This document shows positions 7,102-14,235 of a stretch of DNA of 23,266 bases, one piece after another (position 1 is the first letter of the stretch; every line of letters starts with the position of its first letter). This stretch comes from Clostridiales bacterium (lineage in GTDB: Bacteria; Bacillota; Clostridia; Lachnospirales; Lachnospiraceae): the NCBI GenBank assembly GCA_018374355.1, contig JAHAFI010000042.1:1-23266 (forward strand), written 5' to 3'. Both the position numbers and the translations under genes were made by a program. Under the pieces are notes generated by a model, which saw nothing but the letters and a program-made list of their open reading frames with translations, was not told the origin of the DNA and did not search any database.

Positions 7102-7394
7102 CACTCACCGTCCATTTCCTCATCAAGTTCCGAAAATAATGCTTCGGCAGAAGCGTACCGTTTTGCAGAAATCTGCCCGTTCATGATAGCTCTTGCCTCA
7201 TGTATTGCTGCTTCTGTTTCTGCATGATATCTGGGTTGTTTCACTTCAAACGGCAAACCACCTTCCATAATGGATTTTCGCAGAAAAATATTGATTGCAT
7301 CAGTAATCGTAATTCCAAAGCTGGAAAATAGCTTCTCAGCGCTGGATTTTGTTTCGGGATCAATACGAACATTTATATTTGCAGTTTTAGCCAT
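7101..7394 (-). CDS. relB: RelB/DinJ-family antitoxin
   Basis: 97-aa antitoxin with an N-terminal ribbon-helix-helix DNA-binding segment (NINVRIDPETKSSAEKLFSS, residues 6-25, then GITITDAINIFLRK) and a C-terminal toxin-neutralising region. This is the usual RelB/DinJ pattern. The start at 7394 is chosen because GGGAGGTG lies 6 nt upstream; a GTG at 7403 overlaps that site. Its partner toxin gene is broken, so the antitoxin is now an orphan, yet its own frame is intact. It has its own strong promoter, with a near-palindrome over the -10. It sits between the histidine kinase and the ABC operon, where such modules normally have no gene. Confidence 0.92.
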   Translation of the reverse strand: MAKTANINVRIDPETKSSAEKLFSSFGITITDAINIFLRKSIMEGGLPFEVKQPRYHAETEAAIHEARAIMNGQISAKRYASAEALFSELDEEMDGE

Positions 7395-7423
7395 TTGTTT
7401 CACCTCCCTTTGTTCTTACCTAT

Positions 7424-7452
7424 AGTATACTCTAATATAATTACATTATCAA
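7424..7452 (-). promoter_or_regulatory. relB promoter and probable autoregulatory site
   Basis: Minus strand TTGATA (7452-7447), 17-bp spacer and TATACT (7429-7424): close to consensus. The -10 lies inside a 14-bp near-perfect palindrome (TATAGTATACTCTA, 7421-7434, one mismatched pair). This is a natural operator for the RelB ribbon-helix-helix domain. Transcription is predicted to start near 7417. Confidence 0.7.
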
Positions 7453-7469
7453 CACATTGTGAAACTTTT

Positions 7470-8531
7470 TTATATCGTCCCATGGTAGAACCGCAAAATA
7501 AACCTGCTTCCTCCCTCCGGCACATTTTCAGCCTTTATCGTCGCATTTTCTTTATTTAAAATACTTCTGGTCAGCGCAAGTCCGATACCGAAGCTGTTTT
7601 TCCCCGCCTGTCTTCCTCTGTAAAACCGTTCAAAAAGATGATCCAGATCCGTCTCAGAAATTCCCGGGCCGCTGTCGCGAATTGCCAGTTCGGTATACAG
7701 CGGATTGGCCTTTCCGGTAATATAGATGTTTCCGTTTTCCGGGGTATATTCCATGCAGTTTTTCAGCACATTCATCACCGCTTCCGTGCTCCATGCATAG
7801 TCTCCCGTAAAACCGCACTCTTTTGGTATATCCACAGCAACGCTTTGATTTTTCAGTTCCATGGGAATTTCCAGCGTCTGCAAGGCCTGTCCCAAAAGTT
7901 CCTCAAGCCCGATCCACTCCCGGGAAAATGGGACGCTGTCCGCATCCAGTTTTGACATTTTCAAAAGGCTTTCCACCAGCCATTCCACCTGTCCCAGAAG
8001 CCGCTTCATCTCCCTTAAAAGCTCCCGGCATTCTCTTTCATCCATCCCCGGCTGCTGCAGCCGGGATACTGTCAGATTCAGGGATGTCAGCGGTGTACGA
8101 ATCTGATGGGAAATGTCCGCCAGCGCATCTGCCAGATAAATTTTTTCTCCCTTCAGATGTTCTGCCTGCTCTCTCAGCCGGACAGTCATTTTATAAATCT
8201 CATCCCGCAGTATGGACAAATCTCCCTCCCGATAGCTGCTGATTTTCAATTCTTCCTCTCCGTGAAGAATCCTGTCAATTTCCAATGCCATCTGACGGAT
8301 ACTCCCATATCGCTGTCTCGTCAAAAGGAAATATGCCATATTTAAAATCAGCGTTGCCCCCAGCACAAAGAAAGCGGTCTCCGCACTAACCAGTAAACCG
8401 GCTCCGCTCAGCAAAATTCCAATTCCCAAAAGACCTGCCGACTGTCTTTTCCATTCGGGATTTCTCCATAAATCCATCCTGTCCTTCCTTCCACACCATT
8501 GATTATTTTCAGGAATGTTATCCACATTCAT
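7470..8531 (-). CDS. Intramembrane-sensing sensor histidine kinase
   Basis: 353-aa kinase that phosphorylates the response regulator encoded just upstream. Two membrane helices (about 32-49 and 53-71) are joined by only a few residues, so there is no extracellular sensor domain. That is the hallmark of BceS/VncS-like kinases that sense through an ABC transporter. The cytoplasmic part has the H-box SHQIRTPLTS with phospho-acceptor His142, the N-box (NVLKNCMEYTPENG), G1 (RDSGPGIS), the F-box (FERFYRG) and G2 (GIGLAL). The start is uncertain: TTG at 8534 and ATG at 8531 both follow AGAGGA, and I chose ATG. The gene begins 18 nt after the regulator's stop, so the two are co-transcribed. Confidence 0.93.
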   Translation of the reverse strand: MNVDNIPENNQWCGRKDRMDLWRNPEWKRQSAGLLGIGILLSGAGLLVSAETAFFVLGATLILNMAYFLLTRQRYGSIRQMALEIDRILHGEEELKISSYREGDLSILRDEIYKMTVRLREQAEHLKGEKIYLADALADISHQIRTPLTSLNLTVSRLQQPGMDERECRELLREMKRLLGQVEWLVESLLKMSKLDADSVPFSREWIGLEELLGQALQTLEIPMELKNQSVAVDIPKECGFTGDYAWSTEAVMNVLKNCMEYTPENGNIYITGKANPLYTELAIRDSGPGISETDLDHLFERFYRGRQAGKNSFGIGLALTRSILNKENATIKAENVPEGGSRFILRFYHGTI

Positions 8532-8549
8532 CAAAAGTTATCCTCTTTT

Positions 8550-9224
8550 TTACTCCATTTTATATCCCAATCCCCGCACCGTCTTGATCGTCTCCGGCTT
8601 CTGGGGATCGTCTTCTATTTTTTCCCTCAATCGTTTAATGTAAACGGTCAATGTATTGTCATTTACATATTCTCCCGCCGCATCCCAGATTTCATCCAGC
8701 AGCACAGATCTGGAAAGAAGCATTCCCCTGTGATTGATAAACACCAGAAGAAGCCGGTACTCCAATGCAGACAGAAAAAGCTCCTGCTCTCCCTTCCACA
8801 CCTGCGCCTTTCCGGTATCGACTTTCAGACTGCCCACCTGCAGCGTAGACTGGGTTTTCCCCGTCCTTCGAAGCACATTTTTTATGCGGGCCGCCAGTTC
8901 TCTTGGCCGGAAGGGTTTGCTTACATAGTCATCTGCTCCCATGTTCAATCCGGTCACCACACTGTATTCATCACCGGAAGCAGTTAAAAAGATCACCGGA
9001 AGTTTCCATTCACTCTTAATTGCCGCACAGAGGGCATAGCCGTTTCCCTGCGCCAGCGAAATATCCACCAGAACCAGATCACAGGGATGATTTTCCAGAA
9101 ATTCCATGGCTTTTTCCTGTCCGTCTGCGGATTGGACGGTAAAGCCTTCCGATTTTAGAAATTCTGTCAGGTGATTTACGATTGCGGGATCATCTTCTAC
9201 CGCCAGTATGTTTATTTGGTTCAT
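8550..9224 (-). CDS. OmpR-family response regulator
   Basis: 224-aa transcription factor. The receiver domain (about 4-115) has the acidic pocket E10-D11-D12, phospho-acceptor D54 (VDISL), T81 and K103 (SKPF). A winged-helix DNA-binding domain follows (about 128-222) with the typical end TVYIKRLREKIEDDPQKPETIKTVRGLGYKM. An AAGGAGAG 3-4 nt before the ATG supports the start. It most resembles regulators paired with peptide-sensing kinases (BceR/VncR type). The probable target is the ABC promoter at 6867-6919, with its 11-bp direct repeats. Only 20 bp separate it from the XRE gene upstream and I see no promoter there, so it may be transcribed with the DUF3990/XRE pair. Confidence 0.95.
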   Translation of the reverse strand: MNQINILAVEDDPAIVNHLTEFLKSEGFTVQSADGQEKAMEFLENHPCDLVLVDISLAQGNGYALCAAIKSEWKLPVIFLTASGDEYSVVTGLNMGADDYVSKPFRPRELAARIKNVLRRTGKTQSTLQVGSLKVDTGKAQVWKGEQELFLSALEYRLLLVFINHRGMLLSRSVLLDEIWDAAGEYVNDNTLTVYIKRLREKIEDDPQKPETIKTVRGLGYKME

Positions 9225-9244
9225 TTTCTCTCCTTAAATACCAT

Positions 9245-9892
9245 TTACTTTTCCGGACTCTCAAGCAAATCCTCAACAGTACATCCCAATACTCTCGAAA
9301 GTTTATAAACTGTCCCGGCTTGCGCCTTATCTATGTCATTTCCCTTCTGTTCATACATCTGAATAGAACGCAGTTTCACACCGGAAAGCTTTGCCAGCTC
9401 TGCCTGTGAAATTCCACGGTTTTCACGAACTGTTTTTAAACGTGTTTCCCGTTTTACGGAATCGTATTTTTTCTCCATCGCTTCCATGAACTGTCCGATG
9501 TCCATTTCGTGATATACCTTGTACATAGATACAAGCTCTGTAAAAGAAATTCTTGAAAAAATATCTTTAAATCGTTTACATGTATACCACTGATATTCAG
9601 CCAGCGCCCAGCCTGCCCAATAAACCTTCGAACGCTCCTGTGAAAATATGTTTTCCGGATATTCCTTATTGGGATAAGCGTAATCCATTACTTTTCTTGC
9701 TAATTCAATACCGGACATTCCTGCAATAACAGCCGGATTACCACGTTCAAACTTTTCCGCATAACCGGATTGAACAAACAGTCTCACAACCCATTCCATA
9801 TCCAAATGACAATCGCTAACCGCATATTCAAAAAAATCTGCCAGATTATTTTTCGCATCATTCAGATACAATTCGCTGTATGCGCGCATCAT
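9245..9892 (-). CDS. XRE-type DNA-binding protein with unassigned N-terminal domain (candidate antitoxin)
   Basis: 215-aa protein. The last third (about residues 150-211) is a Cro/C1-type helix-turn-helix: ISQAELAKLSGVKLRSIQMYEQ and then an amphipathic end, LSRVLGCTVEDLLE. The first about 145 residues are soluble and mostly helical, with a stretch FVQSGYAEKFERGNPAVIAGMSGIELA that I know as recurrent in Clostridia next to DUF3990 genes but cannot assign to a function. The start overlaps the DUF3990 gene by 35 bp, with AGAGGAG inside that gene, so translation is coupled. Gene order and overlap fit an antitoxin and autorepressor. The perfect palindrome in the upstream promoter (10590-10605) would be its operator. 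The antitoxin role is inferred. Confidence 0.85.
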   Translation of the reverse strand: MMRAYSELYLNDAKNNLADFFEYAVSDCHLDMEWVVRLFVQSGYAEKFERGNPAVIAGMSGIELARKVMDYAYPNKEYPENIFSQERSKVYWAGWALAEYQWYTCKRFKDIFSRISFTELVSMYKVYHEMDIGQFMEAMEKKYDSVKRETRLKTVRENRGISQAELAKLSGVKLRSIQMYEQKGNDIDKAQAGTVYKLSRVLGCTVEDLLESPEK

Positions 9893-10556
9893 CGTTCTTC
9901 ATCTCCTCTCTGAGAATATCCACTACAAAAATATCGTCTTTATAAGAACGGCTATTGCGAATTTCTTTTTTATATTTTTGTCGTGCATCGGAATCTCTGG
10001 TGATAAATTTAGGATAATATATCATTTTATCAACGGCCTCTGCGCCTTTAAATGTTAATCTGGAAAATGCACGCTCTGAAATCAATACTGTTTGCTCACC
10101 TAACCGTCCCAGCCGAAGCGCCTCGTTTAAGCTGCGAAGGGGGAGTCCGTTTTGCACAAATGATTCTGCAAAAGAAAAATACGAATCATCTGCCCGATAT
10201 CCGATCACAACATCATACTCAGCCAAATCAACAGCAAAATTTTCAATGATATAATCACGGGCATCCAAGGCAATCTCATTGGAAAAGCGAAACGTTCGAT
10301 TTTTCAAAAGTAACGCTATCCAATTTAAAATGTGATGTTTCCCGTCCAACAAATTAAGTATATTTAAAGAGTCCTGTTCAAAAGAATATTTGTTTACAAA
10401 ACCGTCTGTATTTTGTTTGCAAGCCCATTCCCGAGCCATCGCCGACTCCCGTGTACAGTAAAAACCCCTGCCATAATCATTATTGGTTTTGCCCATCAAG
10501 TAGCTCGGCTGTTCAATAATGTGATCCGTTCCATGTAATAATTCTATGCTGCTCAT
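9858..10556 (-). CDS. DUF3990-family protein, ADP-ribosyltransferase-like (candidate toxin)
   Basis: 232-aa soluble protein of the DUF3990 family. The diagnostic start is LLHGTDHIIEQP (residues 6-17), then KTNNDYGRGFYCTRE (23-37), and later QTVLISERAF (155-164). The positions fit an H-Y-E type ADP-ribosyltransferase fold: His8, Tyr33 and a late glutamate (Glu161 is the best candidate). The C-terminal part is charged and carries the ribosome binding site of the next gene. GGAGG lies 6 nt before the start. It is first in a transcript with the overlapping XRE gene, which suggests a toxin-antitoxin pair. Enzyme activity, target and toxicity are not established by the sequence. Confidence 0.85.
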   Translation of the reverse strand: MSSIELLHGTDHIIEQPSYLMGKTNNDYGRGFYCTRESAMAREWACKQNTDGFVNKYSFEQDSLNILNLLDGKHHILNWIALLLKNRTFRFSNEIALDARDYIIENFAVDLAEYDVVIGYRADDSYFSFAESFVQNGLPLRSLNEALRLGRLGEQTVLISERAFSRLTFKGAEAVDKMIYYPKFITRDSDARQKYKKEIRNSRSYKDDIFVVDILREEMKNDDARIQRIVSE

Positions 10557-10585
10557 TGTACACCTCCTTCACTGGTATTACTTAT

Positions 10586-10614
10586 AATATATCATTGCAA
10601 TGATAGAAAATCAA
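10586..10614 (-). promoter_or_regulatory. Promoter of the DUF3990/XRE unit with a palindromic operator
   Basis: Minus strand TTGATT (10614-10609), 17-bp spacer and TATATT (10591-10586). The spacer holds a perfect 16-bp palindrome, TATCATTGCAATGATA (10590-10605), so anything bound there would block RNA polymerase. XRE antitoxins typically autorepress this way. Confidence 0.65.
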
Positions 10615-10684
10615 CATCTCACGCAGATTACGCGGAAATCCTGAGGCATACAGCGCCAAAACGGGATGAACAATAATAACATTT

Positions 10685-11464
10685 TTACACCAATACTTCC
10701 TTCTTCGCCCGTACCAGCTCCGAAACCGGATCTTCTTTCGTCATATACTCCAATCCAATATAACCATCATACCCCAAACGGCTAATCTCCTCAAACACAT
10801 GCTTATAATGGATTTCCCCCTTCGTGATTTCTGTCCGCCCGGGATTGCCCGCCGCATGGAAATGTCCAATCTTCCCTATATTCTCTGTAATGTTGGCAAT
10901 CAGATTTCCCTCGGTGATCTGCTGATGGTAAATGTCAAACAAGACCTTCACCTTAGGGCTTCCAATCCTGTCGATCACATCAAACGCGTCCTCCGATGTG
11001 GACAAATGATAGCCGGGATGATTCACCAACAGGTTCAGCGGCTCAACCACTAAGGTCATATCTGCCTTTTCCACAAGCTCCGCCCCTCTTTTCATCGTCT
11101 CCAGAAGGCTGCTTCTGTGCTCTTTCTCGGTAATTCCCCGCAAAGCGCTTTCAAAATTCCAACCGGCCTGAGTGATCAGGGTACCACACTCCAGTTCCTT
11201 CGCCGTTTCGATGCTCTGCGCAAGACCTTCCAGATACTGTTCCTGCAAAGATTGATCGCCCGGATTCACAAATTTTGTACAAAATGCAGCAATTTCCAAT
11301 TCCAGCTCCTGCTGTGCCCTGCTGATTTCGCAGACATCTTTGTCCCACCAGCTCCAGAATTCAACAGCGTTATAGCCCGTCTCTTTTATCTTTTTCATGG
11401 CTTCCGTAAAAGTACCTTTATTTTCAAATACTGCGTCCACACATACAGAATATTTCATTTTCAT
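10685..11464 (-). CDS. Hydroxypyruvate isomerase-like sugar phosphate isomerase/epimerase
   Basis: 259-aa TIM-barrel enzyme of the AP-endonuclease-2-like isomerase family, closest to hydroxypyruvate isomerase (hydroxypyruvate to tartronate semialdehyde). The metal and substrate signatures are visible: VVEPLNLLVNHPGYHLS (about 138-154, glutamate ligand), KVLFDIYHQQITEGNL (about 173-188, aspartate and histidine), IGHFHAAGNPGRTE (about 198-211) and YIGLEYM (about 236-242, final glutamate). It starts at 11464 with GGAGGGTGAG just upstream; an in-frame ATG lies two codons later. It follows glgP on the same strand behind a terminator, and I see no promoter of its own, so read-through is likely. The true substrate could be another 3- to 6-carbon ketose. 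Confidence 0.87.
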   Translation of the reverse strand: MKMKYSVCVDAVFENKGTFTEAMKKIKETGYNAVEFWSWWDKDVCEISRAQQELELEIAAFCTKFVNPGDQSLQEQYLEGLAQSIETAKELECGTLITQAGWNFESALRGITEKEHRSSLLETMKRGAELVEKADMTLVVEPLNLLVNHPGYHLSTSEDAFDVIDRIGSPKVKVLFDIYHQQITEGNLIANITENIGKIGHFHAAGNPGRTEITKGEIHYKHVFEEISRLGYDGYIGLEYMTKEDPVSELVRAKKEVLV

Positions 11465-11475
11465 CTCACCCTCCG

Positions 11476-11505
11476 TTTCTCTATTTCAAGTTTCTCTATT
11501 TCAAA
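11476..11505. repeat. 15-bp tandem duplication
   Basis: TTTCTCTATTTCAAG (11476-11490) is followed directly by TTTCTCTATTTCAAA (11491-11505). It occupies the gap between the glgP terminator and the isomerase ribosome binding site and looks like a simple slippage duplication. Confidence 0.8.
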
Positions 11506-11531
11506 AAGGGGACTGCCTTCAAGACAGCCCC
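11503..11531 (-). terminator. glgP terminator
   Basis: On the minus strand GGGGCTGTC (11531-11523) pairs with GGCAG-T-CCCC (11517-11508, one bulged base), followed by TTTTTGAAA. It lies 13 nt after the glgP stop. The isomerase gene follows without a clear promoter, so termination is probably partial. Confidence 0.75.
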
Positions 11532-11544
11532 TTCCGGTTTTTTA

Positions 11545-14004
11545 TTATTTAATTGTAACCTTATCCAAATGCCAGATTTCATCAACATACTGCTGAATCG
11601 TTCTGTCAGAAGTAAACTTACCGGAGCAAGCAGTATTCAGAAGAGCCATCTTCGCCCATCTGTTTGTATCCTTATAAGCTTCCTCCACACGTTTCTGAGC
11701 TTCTGCATAAGACTTGAAGTCAGCCAGAATGAAATATGTGTCTGCCTTATCGCTGCTGTTGGTGTTCAGCAGGGAATCATAGATTTCACGGAACATGTTG
11801 AAATCTCCATGGGAGTAAGTTCCGTTGATCAGCTGCATCAGCACGTTACGGATGTCCGGATCATTGTTGAAATACTGCATCGGATTGTATCCGCCGTTGT
11901 TTTCGTAGTTGATAACCTCATCGGAGGACAGACCGAAGATAAATGCATTCTCTTCTCCAACCTCTTCTACGATTTCCACATTTGCGCCGTCCATAGTTCC
12001 CAGTGTCGGAGCGCCGTTCAGCATGAACTTCATGTTACCTGTACCGGATGCCTCTTTACTTGCAGTAGAAATCTGCTCGGAAACATCTGCTGCCGCAAAG
12101 ATCATCTCAGCATTGGATACACGGTAGTTCTCGATAAATACAACTTTCAGTTTTCCGTTAATGGAAGCGTCATTATTTACCACATCGGCAACTGCGTTGA
12201 TCAGCTTGATGGTCTGTTTTGCACGACGGTATCCTGCTGCCGCTTTTGCACCAAAGATGAATGTTCTTGGGTAGAAATCCATTTCCGGATGTTCTTTGAT
12301 CTGGTTGTACAGATACATTACATGCAGAATGTTCATTAACTGACGTTTGTACTCATGAAGTCTCTTAACCTGAACGTCAAAGATGGAGCGTGGATCTACT
12401 TCGATGCCGTTGTGTTCCAGAATGTATTTTGCCAGACGGACTTTGTTCTGGTATTTGATATTCATAAATTCCTGCAGTGCTTTTTTGTCATCTGCATATA
12501 CTTTCAGTTTTTCCAGTTCCGGCAGATTGGTGATCCAGCCGTCACCGATATGATCGGTAATCCAGTCAGCCAGAAGCTGGTTTCCGTGAAGCAGGAAACG
12601 TCTCTGGGTGATACCGTTTGTTTTGTTGTTGAATTTCTCCGGGTACATCTCATAGAAATCTCTCAGCTCTTCTTTTTTCAGGATTTCTGTATGCAGGCGT
12701 GCTACACCGTTTACAGAATATCCTCCGGCGATTGCCAGATGAGCCATTTTTACCTGACCATCGAAAATGATAGCCATTTTGTTGATTTTTTCCTGATTGC
12801 CCGGATATTTTGCCTGAATTTCCAGAATGAATCTGCGGTTGATTTCCTCAACAATCTGGTATACACGGGGAAGCAGTTTGGAGAACAGCTCGATCGGCCA
12901 TTTTTCCAGAGCTTCTGCCATGATGGTATGGTTAGTGTATGCACAGGTATGTGTTGTGATATCCCATGCCTCATCCCATGTCATGCCTTCTTCATCCAGA
13001 AGGATACGCATCAGTTCCGCTACTGTCATCGTCGGATGGGTATCGTTGAGCTGGAAGGTAACCTTCTTCGGCAGATCATGCAGATCGCTGTGCGCTTTTT
13101 TGAATTTTGCAATAGCAGCCTGAATACTTGCAGAAATAAAGAAATACTGCTGTTTCAGACGCAGTTCTTTTCCGGCATAGTGGTTATCGTTCGGGTACAG
13201 AACCTCAACAATGTTCTTAGCCAGATTTTCCTGTTCTACTGCTTTATGATATTCACCCTTGTCAAACAGGTCCAGACGGAAATCATTGATTGCTTCCGCA
13301 TCCCAGATTCTCAGGGTGTTTACGATTTTATTATTATAACCTACGATCGGCATATCGTAAGGAATTGCCATTACGGACTGATATCCTTCCTGTACGAACT
13401 GGTTTCTTCCGGTTGCATGGTCATAAACTACTTTTACATATCCGCCGAATTTTACTTCTTTTGCGTATTCCGGACGGCGCAGCTCGAATGGATATCCGTT
13501 TTTCAGCCAGTTATCCGGCACTTCTACCTGATAACCGTTCTCGATTTTCTGTTTGAAAAGACCATAGTGATAGCGGATTCCGCAGCCATATGCACAGTAA
13601 CCCAGAGTTGCCAGAGAATCTAAGAAACATGCAGCAAGTCTTCCCAGACCGCCATTTCCCAGCGCCGGGTCCGGCTCTTGATCTTCGATTACGTTTAAGT
13701 CAAAGCCCAGCTCGTCCAGAGCTTCTTTTACTTCGTTGTATGCTGTCAGGTTGATCAGGTTATTTCCCAGAGCACGGCCCATCAGAAATTCCATGGACAG
13801 ATAGTAAACGATCTTAGGATCTTCTTTTTCGTACTGTTTCTGGGTCAGTAACCAGTTGTCAATGATTACGTCCTTTACCGCCAGAGATACTGCCTGAAAA
13901 ATCTGTTCCTGCGTAGCTTCCTCGATGGTTTTGCGGTAAAGCATTTTTACATTTTCTTTAACGCTGTTTTTAAATTCCTCTTTTTTAAAATGACTGTCTA
14001 ACAT
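11545..14004 (-). CDS. glgP: Glycogen/maltodextrin phosphorylase
   Basis: 819-aa pyridoxal-phosphate enzyme. It removes terminal glucose from alpha-1,4-glucans with phosphate, giving glucose 1-phosphate, in the cytosol. Length and motifs fit: YLSMEFLMGRALGNNL near the N-terminus, NGGLGRLAACFLDS (about residue 118 onwards), the VKRLHEYKRQLMN stretch in the C-terminal domain, and the PLP-lysine motif EASGTGNMKFMLNGA. The start is the ATG at 14004, because GAGGAGG lies 5 nt upstream; an upstream TTG at 14022 has no ribosome binding site. Upstream are a terminator-like hairpin and a MITE, and no good promoter is visible between ileS and glgP. Confidence 0.97.
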   Translation of the reverse strand: MLDSHFKKEEFKNSVKENVKMLYRKTIEEATQEQIFQAVSLAVKDVIIDNWLLTQKQYEKEDPKIVYYLSMEFLMGRALGNNLINLTAYNEVKEALDELGFDLNVIEDQEPDPALGNGGLGRLAACFLDSLATLGYCAYGCGIRYHYGLFKQKIENGYQVEVPDNWLKNGYPFELRRPEYAKEVKFGGYVKVVYDHATGRNQFVQEGYQSVMAIPYDMPIVGYNNKIVNTLRIWDAEAINDFRLDLFDKGEYHKAVEQENLAKNIVEVLYPNDNHYAGKELRLKQQYFFISASIQAAIAKFKKAHSDLHDLPKKVTFQLNDTHPTMTVAELMRILLDEEGMTWDEAWDITTHTCAYTNHTIMAEALEKWPIELFSKLLPRVYQIVEEINRRFILEIQAKYPGNQEKINKMAIIFDGQVKMAHLAIAGGYSVNGVARLHTEILKKEELRDFYEMYPEKFNNKTNGITQRRFLLHGNQLLADWITDHIGDGWITNLPELEKLKVYADDKKALQEFMNIKYQNKVRLAKYILEHNGIEVDPRSIFDVQVKRLHEYKRQLMNILHVMYLYNQIKEHPEMDFYPRTFIFGAKAAAGYRRAKQTIKLINAVADVVNNDASINGKLKVVFIENYRVSNAEMIFAAADVSEQISTASKEASGTGNMKFMLNGAPTLGTMDGANVEIVEEVGEENAFIFGLSSDEVINYENNGGYNPMQYFNNDPDIRNVLMQLINGTYSHGDFNMFREIYDSLLNTNSSDKADTYFILADFKSYAEAQKRVEEAYKDTNRWAKMALLNTACSGKFTSDRTIQQYVDEIWHLDKVTIK

Positions 14005-14030
14005 CGTTACCTCCTCGTTCAATCTACAGC

Positions 14031-14070
14031 AAAAGGAAGGGGACAGCCGTTGTTATCCCCTCAATTCCTT
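14031..14070 (-). terminator. Probable ileS terminator, displaced by the MITE
   Basis: Minus strand AAGGAA ... GGGGATAAC / GCTGTCCCC ... TTCCTT, followed by TTTG. Without the 142 bp added by the mobile element it would lie about 15 nt after the ileS stop, a normal place for a terminator. It could also act as a leader hairpin of glgP. Confidence 0.55.
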
Positions 14071-14085
14071 ATGCTGTTTTAGTGT

Positions 14086-14235
14086 AACTGTTCAGAAGGT
14101 CACTGTCCCGCGAGGTGTTGACTTGCATTTGCAAGGCAATCCCGAGACATACGGGCGCCAAACTGCATAAAATGCAGTTTGTGTGCATGCATTCATGACT
14201 ATGAAGGACAGGGTCCTGAATAGTTACGTTTTAGT
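14086..14235 (+). mobile_element. Complete IS66-like MITE with 8-bp target duplication (copy 2)
   Basis: The element is 14094-14227 (134 bp). Its ends are imperfect inverted repeats: GTAACTGTTCAGAAGG on the left and, read inwards from the right, GTAACTATTCAGGACC. It is flanked by a perfect 8-bp direct repeat, GTTTTAGT (14086-14093 and 14228-14235), seen directly. Ends starting GTAA and 8-bp duplications are characteristic of the IS66 family, so this is probably a non-autonomous IS66 derivative. Inside are palindromes at 14122-14135 and a 9-bp stem at 14160-14180. It carries no gene. The insertion lies immediately behind the ileS stop codon, which is included in the right-hand duplication. Confidence 0.85.

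Noticed and set aside
6901..7104. 67-codon frame as an intact small toxin
   Set aside because: Only the first about 20 residues match YafQ. The true YafQ C-terminus is in another frame within the same DNA, so the tail is a frameshift product.
12355..13623. Long plus-strand frame opposite glgP (422 aa)
   Set aside because: Cysteine- and phenylalanine-rich antisense translation of glgP with no start signal or domain.
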